A stretch of DNA of 33,821 bases, from contig JALHNO010000035.1 of assembly GCA_022843465.1 (NCBI GenBank), positions 1 to 33,821 of the forward strand, given 5' to 3'. The notes beneath the pieces were generated by a model. The model was not told the DNA's origin. It made no database searches and was given only the letters and a program-made list of their open reading frames with translations. The stretch comes from Pseudomonadota bacterium. Its GTDB lineage: Bacteria > Pseudomonadota > Gammaproteobacteria > Xanthomonadales > Ahniellaceae. Both the position numbers and the translations under genes were made by a program. This document shows, piece by piece, positions 23,094 to 29,917 of this stretch. Within the stretch, counting starts at the first letter, position 1. Each line of letters opens with the position of its first letter.

Positions 23094-23530
23094 GTGCACT
23101 CTCCGCTAGCGACGCAATTCGGGGTAAGCCCTGAGGGGCATTCCGGGGCAGGCGCGGCGGATGGGTGGCCGTCAAATGCCTGCCCTCCCTGAAATGCCGC
23201 GGACTTCACTTCGGCTGCCCGCCGCGTTCAGAGCGCGACAAAGCAGCCTGAGCGACGCCCATGCGCTTGACTACATCGTCCCGCTGAGTCCCAACGCCCC
23301 GGTTTCACGCCAAAACGGCTTCGCTTTGTCCACGGGCAGGCTGCAATTGACACATGTATCAAACACTGAGCGATTCTGGTCGGGAATCGAAACATGTCTC
23401 TGACAATCAAGCGCGTGGCTCGACTGTTTTTTGGCAGACTTCCCTCGGTGCATCCCGTGGAGAGCGGGCTTCGATCGTTCGTATCAATCCCGCGCGCTTG
23501 AGACCGTCTGGTCATGACGCGGGCAAATTG
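23094..23530. other. convergent intergenic region, no gene seen
   Basis: Contains a small hairpin (CGATTC 23371-23376 with GAATCG 23384-23389), flanked by two ACATGT palindromes at 23352-23357 and 23392-23397 and preceded by TTGACA at 23347-23352. These may form an operator-like site, but I see no open frame with a credible start behind it. Confidence 0.4.
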
Positions 23531-25345
23531 CTAAGTCATGTTGAACACTGGTTTGCGGGTGACAAATGGTAGCCGCATGCCAGCGCTCACCAGGAAGGCG
23601 TGGTCATGGGTCACCTGCAGGTCTGACTCGCAGAGGCCATCCGTGATGATCAGGATGGGGCAGTCTTTTGGAAAGTCTCGTTGGCTCTGCAGGAGATTGA
23701 CCGCAGGCTGCAGAACGGTGCCACCGCGGCCACGCACTTGCACCCTTGAAGCCAGGGTATCGATCGGAACGAAACCTTCATCGTAGGGCTGGGCGTCGCA
23801 GTAGACCAGGCGCACCTGCTTGACAGCCTGGGCTTGCGAGTAGGCCACGATCGCTCCCAGTGCCTTGCCCAAGTCGTCCCGCTGCATCGATCCGCTGGTA
23901 TCGATGATGACGCCGAAAGTGCGCGTGGTGCGATCTTCTTCTGGCTCTACAAACCGTGGGCGCGGTGTCTCCGGGGTGGCCGACTGGCGTCGCGACGGTC
24001 TGGCCCAGCTGCGCCGGCGTTCAGGCAGCGGGAATCGCTCCTGAATCCATTCCGCGAGCTTGGCCTGCCAGGGAATTGCAGGCTGGTTGAGTGTGCGGAT
24101 GGCCTCCACCAGTCCCGCCGGCAAGGTTCCGCGGGCCGAACATTGGTGGTAGTCCAGCCCTTGCAAGAGGGCTCGGCGATAGAATTCTTCGCGATCCGTA
24201 AAGAATTTTCCTGGTCGTTCGTCCAACATGTCGACGTCGTCGCCACGAAAGGTGCGAAGCCGGCGACGCGCGCGCAAATCGGCAGCGAGTCGAAGATAGA
24301 TGTCCTCGGCAGCCCAGCCTCGCAGCGCTTCGTCGAACAACAATCCGCCGTCGGGAGGGGTGCCCAGATTCATGCTGACCAGCCAGTCGTTGATAACGAA
24401 GTCGCACGCTACATTCCAAAGGTAGGGATCACGTCCACGCCTGCGGCTGCTGTGGTTCAGGCCCGCGTGCAGCACCTCGTGTGCCACGACGAACTTCGCC
24501 TGTTCGAGGTTCAGTTGTCGCCGCGGATTGATAAAGATTTCGCCCGTGCTGATCTGTACTGCAGCGATCGAGATATCCAGGCGATCACACACGGCGGAAT
24601 CTTCGACCAATTCGAACTGCGTCAACAGGGATCCCAGCAGCGGGTAGTGCGAAATCAACCAACGCCTTGCGGTTGCTGCGGTGCTGTTGGGATTGCTGCC
24701 GGGGCGAGCGGTATTATTCGCTTCGTACTGAAGCTGTAAAGCTCGCTTGGCGTTGTCGACCAACGCCTGCGCGAACCGCTGCTCATGATCGATGCTCTGG
24801 TATCCGTTCGGGCCCCAGAACGTGACCTTCTTTCCCGGAAGCATCAACGGCGATGCCGAGCGGGTCAAGGTCCAGGCGCCATCAAGCACTTCATCCGGTG
24901 GTTCGCTGCGCAGTCTGGCCGCAATGTCGGCCACCGGGTGCCGGCCCCACTGCACCAGTTCGGGTGGCAGGTCGAAATGCTCGGGCAGCACGCCTATTTT
25001 CAGCTGATGCCACCAGTACAGTGCGGCCAGCTGTGCTGCCAGATCGGACAGTGTGGACGGGGTCGGCAAGCGTCGAGGTCCGCCGACTGCCAGTACCAGT
25101 GTAGCGAGCGAAAACACGCCGAGCCAATGCGGCGCATCAAGCTTGAGGCCGTCATCGAAATTGATGGATGTCTCACCCTCGATTTGACAGTAGGCCGCGC
25201 GCGGCAGCTCGACCTGCCGATATCTGGAAAGCGGGCAATAACTCACTTTCTCCGCCACTGGTCCGAGCAGATAGTGCGCCTGGAGCTGGCTTAACGCGAC
25301 GTCATGGGGTTTGGGCTTGCGCGCCGGACCGCTATTTTTGCTCAT
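23531..25345 (-). CDS. DUF2201 metallopeptidase-like / VWA-domain protein
   Basis: 604 residues. The N-terminal two thirds match the DUF2201_N putative metallopeptidase domain; the zinc-binding helix HEVLH is at 289-293 (VVAHEVLHAGLNH), followed by WNVACDFVIND. A basic/Pro linker (RRRSWARPSRRQ) leads to a VWA-like domain near residue 475 with the MIDAS motif DTSGSM and ITDGLCESD. It overlaps the upstream MoxR-type ATPase by 14 nt, and the two almost certainly act together: in MoxR/VWA pairs the ATPase remodels or activates targets selected by the VWA protein, often metal-cofactor insertion or envelope stress. The chosen ATG (25343-25345) lies inside the ATPase gene; an upstream GTG/TTG-type extension gives an Arg/Cys-rich leader and is rejected. 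Confidence 0.88.
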   Translation of the reverse strand: MSKNSGPARKPKPHDVALSQLQAHYLLGPVAEKVSYCPLSRYRQVELPRAAYCQIEGETSINFDDGLKLDAPHWLGVFSLATLVLAVGGPRRLPTPSTLSDLAAQLAALYWWHQLKIGVLPEHFDLPPELVQWGRHPVADIAARLRSEPPDEVLDGAWTLTRSASPLMLPGKKVTFWGPNGYQSIDHEQRFAQALVDNAKRALQLQYEANNTARPGSNPNSTAATARRWLISHYPLLGSLLTQFELVEDSAVCDRLDISIAAVQISTGEIFINPRRQLNLEQAKFVVAHEVLHAGLNHSSRRRGRDPYLWNVACDFVINDWLVSMNLGTPPDGGLLFDEALRGWAAEDIYLRLAADLRARRRLRTFRGDDVDMLDERPGKFFTDREEFYRRALLQGLDYHQCSARGTLPAGLVEAIRTLNQPAIPWQAKLAEWIQERFPLPERRRSWARPSRRQSATPETPRPRFVEPEEDRTTRTFGVIIDTSGSMQRDDLGKALGAIVAYSQAQAVKQVRLVYCDAQPYDEGFVPIDTLASRVQVRGRGGTVLQPAVNLLQSQRDFPKDCPILIITDGLCESDLQVTHDHAFLVSAGMRLPFVTRKPVFNMT

Positions 25346-26408
25346 CGGCGGTTTTCTGCTGCACCAGGCGCGGTAGCTCCTTGGCAATCTCCAGCACAAA
25401 CCAGTCCGGCACGCGATTGCCTGCATCGCTCTCGGTCAGAACGAGCTGCGCGAGCTCTCCATCGATACGCGCCAGCGCTTTCAGTGCCGCTTTCGCGGAC
25501 TGCGCAAGCTCGCGGCTCTCACGGCCGAGCTGATTCTCCCGCTCCGGAAGTTCCTTCACCAACAAGTCCCGCAGGCTCTGGGTAAGGAAGTAAGCGAGAT
25601 CGCGATCTTCCGGGGCGTTTGGCCAGGACTCCTGTCCTTTGAGAATTTTGTGGACACTGAACTGATTGCGGATCTGTTTCAGAAACGCCTTGAACCCGAC
25701 CGCGTGATCTCGGGTGAGACTGCCGAACAATACCGCGTCCAGAAAGTCAGGAGCGATGTCATCGCCAAAGGCATGCAAGGTGTCGCTTACCGCATGCCAG
25801 CTGCGCGGGGTCGAAAACGGCTCTTCCTTGGTCGGGGGAACTTCAGTCGCGAGCTGGCTCGGGCGTGCGCGCACATAGTCGAGTACCCAGGGGTGGATAC
25901 CTTGCACGCCGGCCCAGTCCAGCCATTCCCGGTGCGAGGCCTTCAAGTGCACATGCACCATCCGATTGACCAAGGCGCTGGGCATTTGTTTGGCGAGTGC
26001 CGCATCATGCGCCCGGTTACCCGCACCGATGATGATTGATCCGGGGGGTAGTCGGTACTCGCCAATGCGTTTGTCGAGAATCAGGCTATAGAACGCTTTT
26101 TGAATTTCCTGAGAGGCGATATTCAGCTCGTCGATGAACAACACGAACTCGCGCTCACGCACAATCATCGAAGGCGGATAGAAGCGGCTCACGTTGCCTT
26201 CGATCTTGGGGATTCCGATCAGATCTTCCGGCGCCAGTTGTGAGCCCAGCAGCGCGACGCACTCAAGCCCCAACGAGCTTGCAAACTGCTCGACCAGGGA
26301 ACTCTTGCCAACCCCCGGCGGGCCCCAGATGAAAACCGGCCGCACCGTTGCTACGTTGAGCAGCAGCTCATGAATCTGGCTGATAGTCAGAGTGATCTGT
26401 GCGTGCAT
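25332..26408 (-). CDS. MoxR-type AAA+ ATPase
   Basis: 358 residues. Walker A GPPGVGKS is at 29-36, Walker B FVLFIDELN at 88-96, sensor 1 IIGAGNR at 126-132, and a probable arginine finger lies in ALVNRM at 145-150. The segment EDLIGIPKIEGNVSRFYPPS is the MoxR-family substrate-loop region. The C-terminal 100 residues are helical and charged. First gene of a two-gene operon with the DUF2201/VWA protein, with its 3' end overlapping that gene. The ATG at 26406-26408 is the start. The upstream gap to the repeat array at 26575 is only about 165 bp, so its promoter lies there and could be affected by array growth. Confidence 0.9.
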   Translation of the reverse strand: MHAQITLTISQIHELLLNVATVRPVFIWGPPGVGKSSLVEQFASSLGLECVALLGSQLAPEDLIGIPKIEGNVSRFYPPSMIVREREFVLFIDELNIASQEIQKAFYSLILDKRIGEYRLPPGSIIIGAGNRAHDAALAKQMPSALVNRMVHVHLKASHREWLDWAGVQGIHPWVLDYVRARPSQLATEVPPTKEEPFSTPRSWHAVSDTLHAFGDDIAPDFLDAVLFGSLTRDHAVGFKAFLKQIRNQFSVHKILKGQESWPNAPEDRDLAYFLTQSLRDLLVKELPERENQLGRESRELAQSAKAALKALARIDGELAQLVLTESDAGNRVPDWFVLEIAKELPRLVQQKTADEQK

Positions 26409-26574
26409 GGCAAGCGTGCTTGATTAGAACGATGGGAGTCGAAGGCTTCGGGTCGCTGCCTGCAGAGCTGGGGCGAAGATATCGCACAACGTCCCGTAAG
26501 CACAGGTCAGGACCTGGTTGCCTTCGCGACTCTCGCGTGACGCCGCAGTTGTGTTCAGCTCCGCGAGAGGAACG

Positions 26575-26872
26575 GGAATACCGGAAACGGGAATACCGGA
26601 CACCGGGAATACCGGACACCCACACTCGGGGAATACCGGACACCCACACTCGCACTCGCACCGGAATACCGGACACCCCGGAATACCGGACACCCACACT
26701 CTGCACCGCCGGAATACCGGACACCCACACTCTGCACCGCCGGAATACCGGACACCCACACTCTGCACCGCAGCGGCGCCCCACCGGAATACCGGACGAG
26801 GCGGAATACCGCGGAATACCGGACACCCACACTCTGTACCCGGAATACCGGACACCCACACTCTGCACCGCA
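26575..26872. repeat. array A: 12 copies of GGAATACCG(G)ACACCC-type unit
   Basis: GGAATACCG begins at 26575, 26590, 26606, 26630, 26663, 26680, 26711, 26742, 26786, 26803, 26813 and 26842. The full unit is 31 bp (GGAATACCGGACACCCACAC then TCTGCACCGCC) and repeats exactly at 26680, 26711 and 26742; other copies are shortened, giving gaps of 10-44 bp. Read on the minus strand, the unit is GTGGGTGTCCGGTATTCC. Not a CRISPR: there are no unique spacers, and the unit is modular. The array lies between the MoxR gene and the 3' end of the RAYT at 27034; 26873-27033 holds no recognisable gene. Peptides such as GIPDTHTLH from this region are artefacts. Confidence 0.85.
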
Positions 26873-27033
26873 GTGACGCCCGACGTCAACGACCCACGCA
26901 CCGTCGAAGAGGCGCTTGGCGTTCTGCTTCAAAACTTGAAGTCGGCCACGGTCACCACGGCTCAACCGCCGGTGCGGGCAACCGAATCAGTAGACGCTGG
27001 ACTCTTCTGCCGGCGGTGCGGTGAGATAGGTGC

Positions 27034-27996
27034 TCAGCCAGTGACCTTGGCCAGTTCACGCGCGGTGCCGATGCCGCGCAGCCAACATTGCCCCATCGCT
27101 CGGGCCTTCTCGATCAGACTGTCGACTGCTCCGATGGCACGGCCGAATCCGGAGCCCACCGCCATCACTTGCCGCGTCCAGGACTCACTGCGCGTTCCCA
27201 GCCTGGCGATGACCGACGGCGCAGGGCCAGCAATCGCACCGCGTTTATCGGCGCGAATCTGGCGACCGCTGAAGTCGACCAGTCCCAGATACTCGGCCTG
27301 AGTCATCCGCAGCACCGACAGACCTCGAATGCCCAACACCGGCGGCAGTGCGTGACCTGCTGATGCGGGCTCTGCCTTGATCTCGGTGAGGCGCTGGCGG
27401 GCGCTGGTGTGATGCGATGCTTCCAGCGTGTCGCACATTCCTGCACGAATCGGATTAAGGTCCACGTATGTCATGGTTGCAATGACTGCGGTGTCGTCCA
27501 ACAGGGCTTGACACTTGAAACGGCCTTCCCAAAAGCGGCCTTTGCAGATGTCTTCCTTGTTCGCCCGACGCGCGATGGGCTCAGACAATACGCGCATGAA
27601 CCACGACAGGTCGGCGAGCCGGCCGCGCAGCACCGCGATGCGATCGGCGTGGCCGGCCAAAATGGTGGCACGCAACTCAGGTGCCTGATCGGGCCGCGGA
27701 AACAACTGGACCCAACGCTCCGCCACCTCCAGGTCCGACCAAGCCGATGCCACTTCCGGCAGCGTCTGAACTACGACATGCAGATGATTGCTCATTACGG
27801 CGAATCCCCAGATCGACACCGCGAAGATTTCGCCGATCTCGCGTAGGCGATCCTCCACCCATTGCCGACGGTGCTCGAAGGATCGACCGGTGTAGCTGTC
27901 CTCACCGCACAGGAACGCTCGACGTACACAGCGCGATACGCAGTGGAACACGCCGGGCGCGCCGGGAGGAGCAAGGGTGGAGCGCGGATAGGTCAT
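27034..27996 (-). CDS. HUH (Y1_Tnp/RAYT-type) transposase
   Basis: 320 residues. N-terminal block VFHCVSRCVRRAFLCGED is typical of Y1/RAYT proteins. The HUH motif is MSNHLHVVVQ (about residues 87-96). The helix with the candidate catalytic Tyr is MTYVDLNPIRAGM (about residues 196-208), after CKGRFWEGRFKCQALLDD. All core elements are present, so the enzyme may be active. A C-terminal extension of about 100 residues follows the core and is not recognised. The gene sits between two arrays whose cores (GTGGGTGTCC) point away from it on either side, as expected if it recognises them. The ATG at 27994-27996 is the only start before VFHC. There are no inverted terminal repeats of classical IS type. 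Confidence 0.9.
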   Translation of the reverse strand: MTYPRSTLAPPGAPGVFHCVSRCVRRAFLCGEDSYTGRSFEHRRQWVEDRLREIGEIFAVSIWGFAVMSNHLHVVVQTLPEVASAWSDLEVAERWVQLFPRPDQAPELRATILAGHADRIAVLRGRLADLSWFMRVLSEPIARRANKEDICKGRFWEGRFKCQALLDDTAVIATMTYVDLNPIRAGMCDTLEASHHTSARQRLTEIKAEPASAGHALPPVLGIRGLSVLRMTQAEYLGLVDFSGRQIRADKRGAIAGPAPSVIARLGTRSESWTRQVMAVGSGFGRAIGAVDSLIEKARAMGQCWLRGIGTARELAKVTG

Positions 27997-28033
27997 GCCG
28001 TACAGACTGCCACCGCGCAGAGGCGATGGCAGT

Positions 28034-28482
28034 CAGATCAATGCGCGCCGGAGGCTAGGAGATCTCGGAATTGTGGGTGTCCTTGGCTCTTGAGGAGATC
28101 TCGGAATTGTGGGTGTCCTTGGCTCTTTCCTTGGCTCTTCAAGGAGATCTCGGAATTGTGGGTGTCCTTGGCTCTTGAATTGTGGGTGTCCTTGGCTCTC
28201 TGGCTCTTGAGGAGATCTCGGAATTGTGGGTGTCCTTGGCTCTTTGCTAGATCAATGCGCGCCGGAGGCTAGGAGATCTCGGAATTGTGGGTGTCCTTGG
28301 CTCTTAGGAGATCTCGGAATTGTGGGTGTCCTTGGCTCTCTGCACTTTCCTTGGCTCTTCAAGGAGATCTCGGAATTGTGGGTGTCCTTGGCTCTCCGGA
28401 ATTGTGGGTGTCCTTGGCTCTTTGCTTGAGGAGATCTCGGAATTGTGGGTGTCCTTGGCTCTCTTGGCTCTCTTGGCTCTTG
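28034..28482. repeat. array B: 10 copies of GTGGGTGTCCTTGGCTCT
   Basis: AATTGTGGGTGTCC begins at 28069, 28105, 28154, 28178, 28222, 28283, 28318, 28374, 28400 and 28441, each followed by TTGGCTCT. Most copies carry the leader AGGAGATCTCGG. A larger unit starting AGATCAATGCGCGCCGGAGG occurs at 28036 and again at 28249, so a block of about 213 bp was itself duplicated. No spacers, so not a CRISPR. It begins about 40-70 bp upstream of the RAYT start codon and may include the RAYT promoter. Peptides like RSRNCGCPWLF from this array are artefacts. Confidence 0.85.
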
Positions 28483-28518
28483 CAGTGGATGTGCGGACAG
28501 AATTGCGGAGCAGGGATA

Positions 28519-28582
28519 GCGCAGCAAGGCGCGCGACAGCGAGCGGGCTCTTGGCAAACACGCGTGACCAAGAGAGGACTCG
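28519..28582. repeat. left direct repeat with tRNA-Leu 3'-end fragment
   Basis: 28519-28566 (GCGCAGCAAGGCGCGCGAC..., ending AACACGCGTG) is about 90% identical to 29627-29675. It runs directly into ACCAAGAGAGGACTCG at 28567-28582, whose last 15 nt match the antisense of the tRNA-Leu 3' half at 29743-29757. With the right copy it brackets the toxin-antitoxin pair. Confidence 0.7.
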
Positions 28583-28651
28583 CGGAAACCCGGACAGCCA
28601 CCTGCGTCACAGCGACCGCATGCGCTGACCCCAGACGCCCGTTCCAGCAAG

Positions 28652-28673
28652 GTAGTGACAAGGTCTATACTAC
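28652..28673 (+). promoter_or_regulatory. candidate promoter/operator of the toxin-antitoxin operon
   Basis: GTAGT (28652-28656) and ACTAC (28669-28673) form an inverted repeat around a TATACT -10-like box (28666-28671), 30 bp before the antitoxin ATG. Autorepression by the RHH antitoxin through such a palindrome is usual for this class. Sequence support is modest. Confidence 0.4.
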
Positions 28674-28702
28674 GTCATCACCACGGGGTTCGCGAGGTCG
28701 CC

Positions 28703-28981
28703 ATGTCGAAGCAAGCTGTGTTCACGATGAAGCTGGAACCAGAGCTGCGGGATCAGTTCCTGGCCGAAGCCGAAGCGGCGCATCGCCCTGCCTCGCAGGT
28801 GGTGCGAGAACTGATGCGCGAGTTCGTTCAGCGCCAACGCCAGGTGCGCGAGTACGACGAGTTCCTGCAGCACAAGGTCGAAGTGGCTCGGACATCGATG
28901 CGTGCGGGGCGTGGTCGATCCAATGACGAGGTCGATGCCAAGTTCGCCGCACGACGCAGTAAATTGGCCGACCAGGCGTGA
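28703..28981 (+). CDS. antitoxin, ribbon-helix-helix type
   Basis: 92 residues. N-terminal strand and helix MSKQAVFTMKLEPELRDQFL followed by ASQVVRELMREFVQ fits the ribbon-helix-helix DNA-binding fold of ParD/RelB-like antitoxins. The C-terminal third (RSNDEVDAKFAARRSKLADQ) is charged and is the likely toxin-binding tail. The ATG at 28703 follows GAGGTCGCC; an upstream in-frame ATG at 28655 would read through the candidate promoter and is rejected. Its stop overlaps the toxin GTG (GTGA at 28978-28981), the usual translational coupling of toxin-antitoxin pairs. It should repress its own promoter and neutralise the toxin encoded next. Confidence 0.88.
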   Translation: MSKQAVFTMKLEPELRDQFLAEAEAAHRPASQVVRELMREFVQRQRQVREYDEFLQHKVEVARTSMRAGRGRSNDEVDAKFAARRSKLADQA

Positions 28982-29274
28982 GCGTCAGGGTGCTCTGGAC
29001 GCCCGAAGCCGAGCAGGACCGTGACGACATCTGGAACCATATCGCGGTTGACAACCCGTTGGCCGCTGCACGGATGGACCTGCTTTTCAGTGACGCCGCC
29101 GCGAAATTGGCGGAGTACCCGATGCTCGGGCATGTTGGCGGGATCCTCGGCACCCGCGAGTTGAATCCGCATGAGAGTTACCGTCTGGTGTACGAGATAG
29201 AGATCAACGAGAACGCCGTGTGGGTGCTGGCGCTGGTGCATACAGCCCGCCAGTGGCCGCCAGTGGCGGAATGA
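28978..29274 (+). CDS. RelE/ParE-family toxin
   Basis: 98 residues. Pattern of the RelE/ParE superfamily: VLWTPEAEQDRDDIWNHIA at the N-terminus, the middle helix NPLAAARMDLLFSDAAAKLA, then YPMLGHVGG, TRELNPHESYRLVYEI and a closing strand VWVLALVHTARQWPP. ParE-type members inhibit DNA gyrase and RelE-type ones cut ribosome-bound mRNA; the LVYEI.....VLALVHTAR arrangement and the R-x-W ending lean to the ParE/RelE-like plasmid stabilisation group, but the target cannot be assigned by eye. GTG start at 28978 inside the antitoxin stop. Part of the small segment framed by tRNA-Leu-associated direct repeats. Confidence 0.88.
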   Translation: MSVRVLWTPEAEQDRDDIWNHIAVDNPLAAARMDLLFSDAAAKLAEYPMLGHVGGILGTRELNPHESYRLVYEIEINENAVWVLALVHTARQWPPVAE

Positions 29275-29442
29275 CACAGGATCGGGGTCTTATCCGGATT
29301 CGTAGCAACGCCTCCAGCCTCGACAAGTGTCGGCTGCTTCCGAAGCGACAGCAGAGGGTCAAGTCCCCTCCATGAAATCCCCGTTGGTACCGGCGCAAGA
29401 TCAACGGCGACGAGGTGCGCGGACAAGAAAACATGCGGCTTG

Positions 29443-29518
29443 TTGCAGGGCATCTCTGCGAGATGCCGTCTTGACGTTGTGGAGGATTGAAGATGGCATC
29501 GCACCGAGATGCAGTACA
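29443..29518. repeat. 78-bp inverted-repeat element, copy C
   Basis: GCAGGGCATCTCTGCGAGAT at the left and GATGGCATCGCACCGAGATG followed by CAGTACAA at the right form the same paired ends as copies A and B, with more mismatches. It lies in the non-coding region after the toxin gene. Confidence 0.7.
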
Positions 29519-29532
29519 AACCATGAGCGAGA

Positions 29533-29590
29533 GCTGCGGGGCAATCCCCGCTCCATGGCTCTTAACAGCGGAGCTGGTCAATCCCCATGG
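29533..29590. repeat. composite dispersed repeat, inverted copy
   Basis: GCTGCGGGGCAATCCCCGCT at 29533 is followed by CCATGGCTCTTAACAGCGG and AGCTGGTCAATCCCC. This is the reverse complement of the element at about 15607-15660 with a few mismatches. As there, a GCGGGGC-type hairpin and a 78-bp element copy lie next to it. Confidence 0.65.
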
Positions 29591-29626
29591 GGACAGAGCA
29601 AGAGCAGCAGTGCACGTTGCCACAGA

Positions 29627-29675
29627 GCGCAGCAAGGCGCGCGACTACGAGCGGGGGTCTTGGCCAACACGCGTG
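29627..29675. repeat. right direct repeat next to the tRNA-Leu terminator
   Basis: Matches 28519-28566 in about 44 of 49 positions by eye, in the same orientation. Here the repeat is followed by the long palindrome and then the complete tRNA-Leu gene, whereas the left copy runs straight into a tRNA 3' fragment. Confidence 0.7.
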
Positions 29676-29680
29676 CCGCT

Positions 29681-29736
29681 GGGCACCAGATGCAAAACAA
29701 AAAGGCCAGCTTTCGCTGGCCTTTTTGTTTTGCATC

Positions 29737-29744
<8 letters not shown>
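29681..29744 (-). terminator. perfect 30-bp-arm palindrome: terminator of tRNA-Leu and its mirror
   Basis: The arms 29681-29710 and 29715-29744 are exact reverse complements around the loop TTTC. The centre (AAAAAGGCCAGC/GCTGGCCTTTTT) is a rho-independent terminator working in both directions. The outer part of the right arm is the GGGCACCA end of tRNA-Leu plus its trailer, so the left arm is a mirrored copy of the tRNA 3' end. Confidence 0.9.
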
Positions 29745-29821
<77 letters not shown>

Positions 29822-29853
29822 AGGTGTCGTTCCGATGCTCTGGAAGGCCGCGC

Positions 29854-29882
29854 ACTCTAGCGATTGGGGGGTGTGATGTCAA
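29854..29882 (-). promoter_or_regulatory. sigma70-type promoter for tRNA-Leu
   Basis: On the minus strand: TTGACA (29882-29877), a 17-nt spacer, TAGAGT (29859-29854), then a GC-rich discriminator (GCGCGG). This is a consensus -35 with optimal spacing. It lies within 40 bp of the rnr start on the opposite strand. Confidence 0.75.
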
Positions 29883-29917
29883 CGAAAACGGGCGGAGCGG
29901 GGGGCTGATCCACTACC

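Noticed and set aside
23347-23397. TTGACA plus hairpin and ACATGT palindromes as a promoter/operator
   Set aside because: No credible -10 box at the right distance and no gene behind it on the plus strand; kept only as a note in the intergenic entry.
26575-26872. Array A as a CRISPR or a coding repeat protein
   Set aside because: Irregular steps of 10-44 bp, no spacers, and peptides in all frames are simple products of the repeat.
26399-27301. 300-residue plus-strand frame through array A
   Set aside because: Runs through the repeat and antisense to the transposase; codon use follows the repeat, with no start signal.
28034-28482. Array B as a CRISPR
   Set aside because: The sequences between cores are parts of the same repeat, not spacers.
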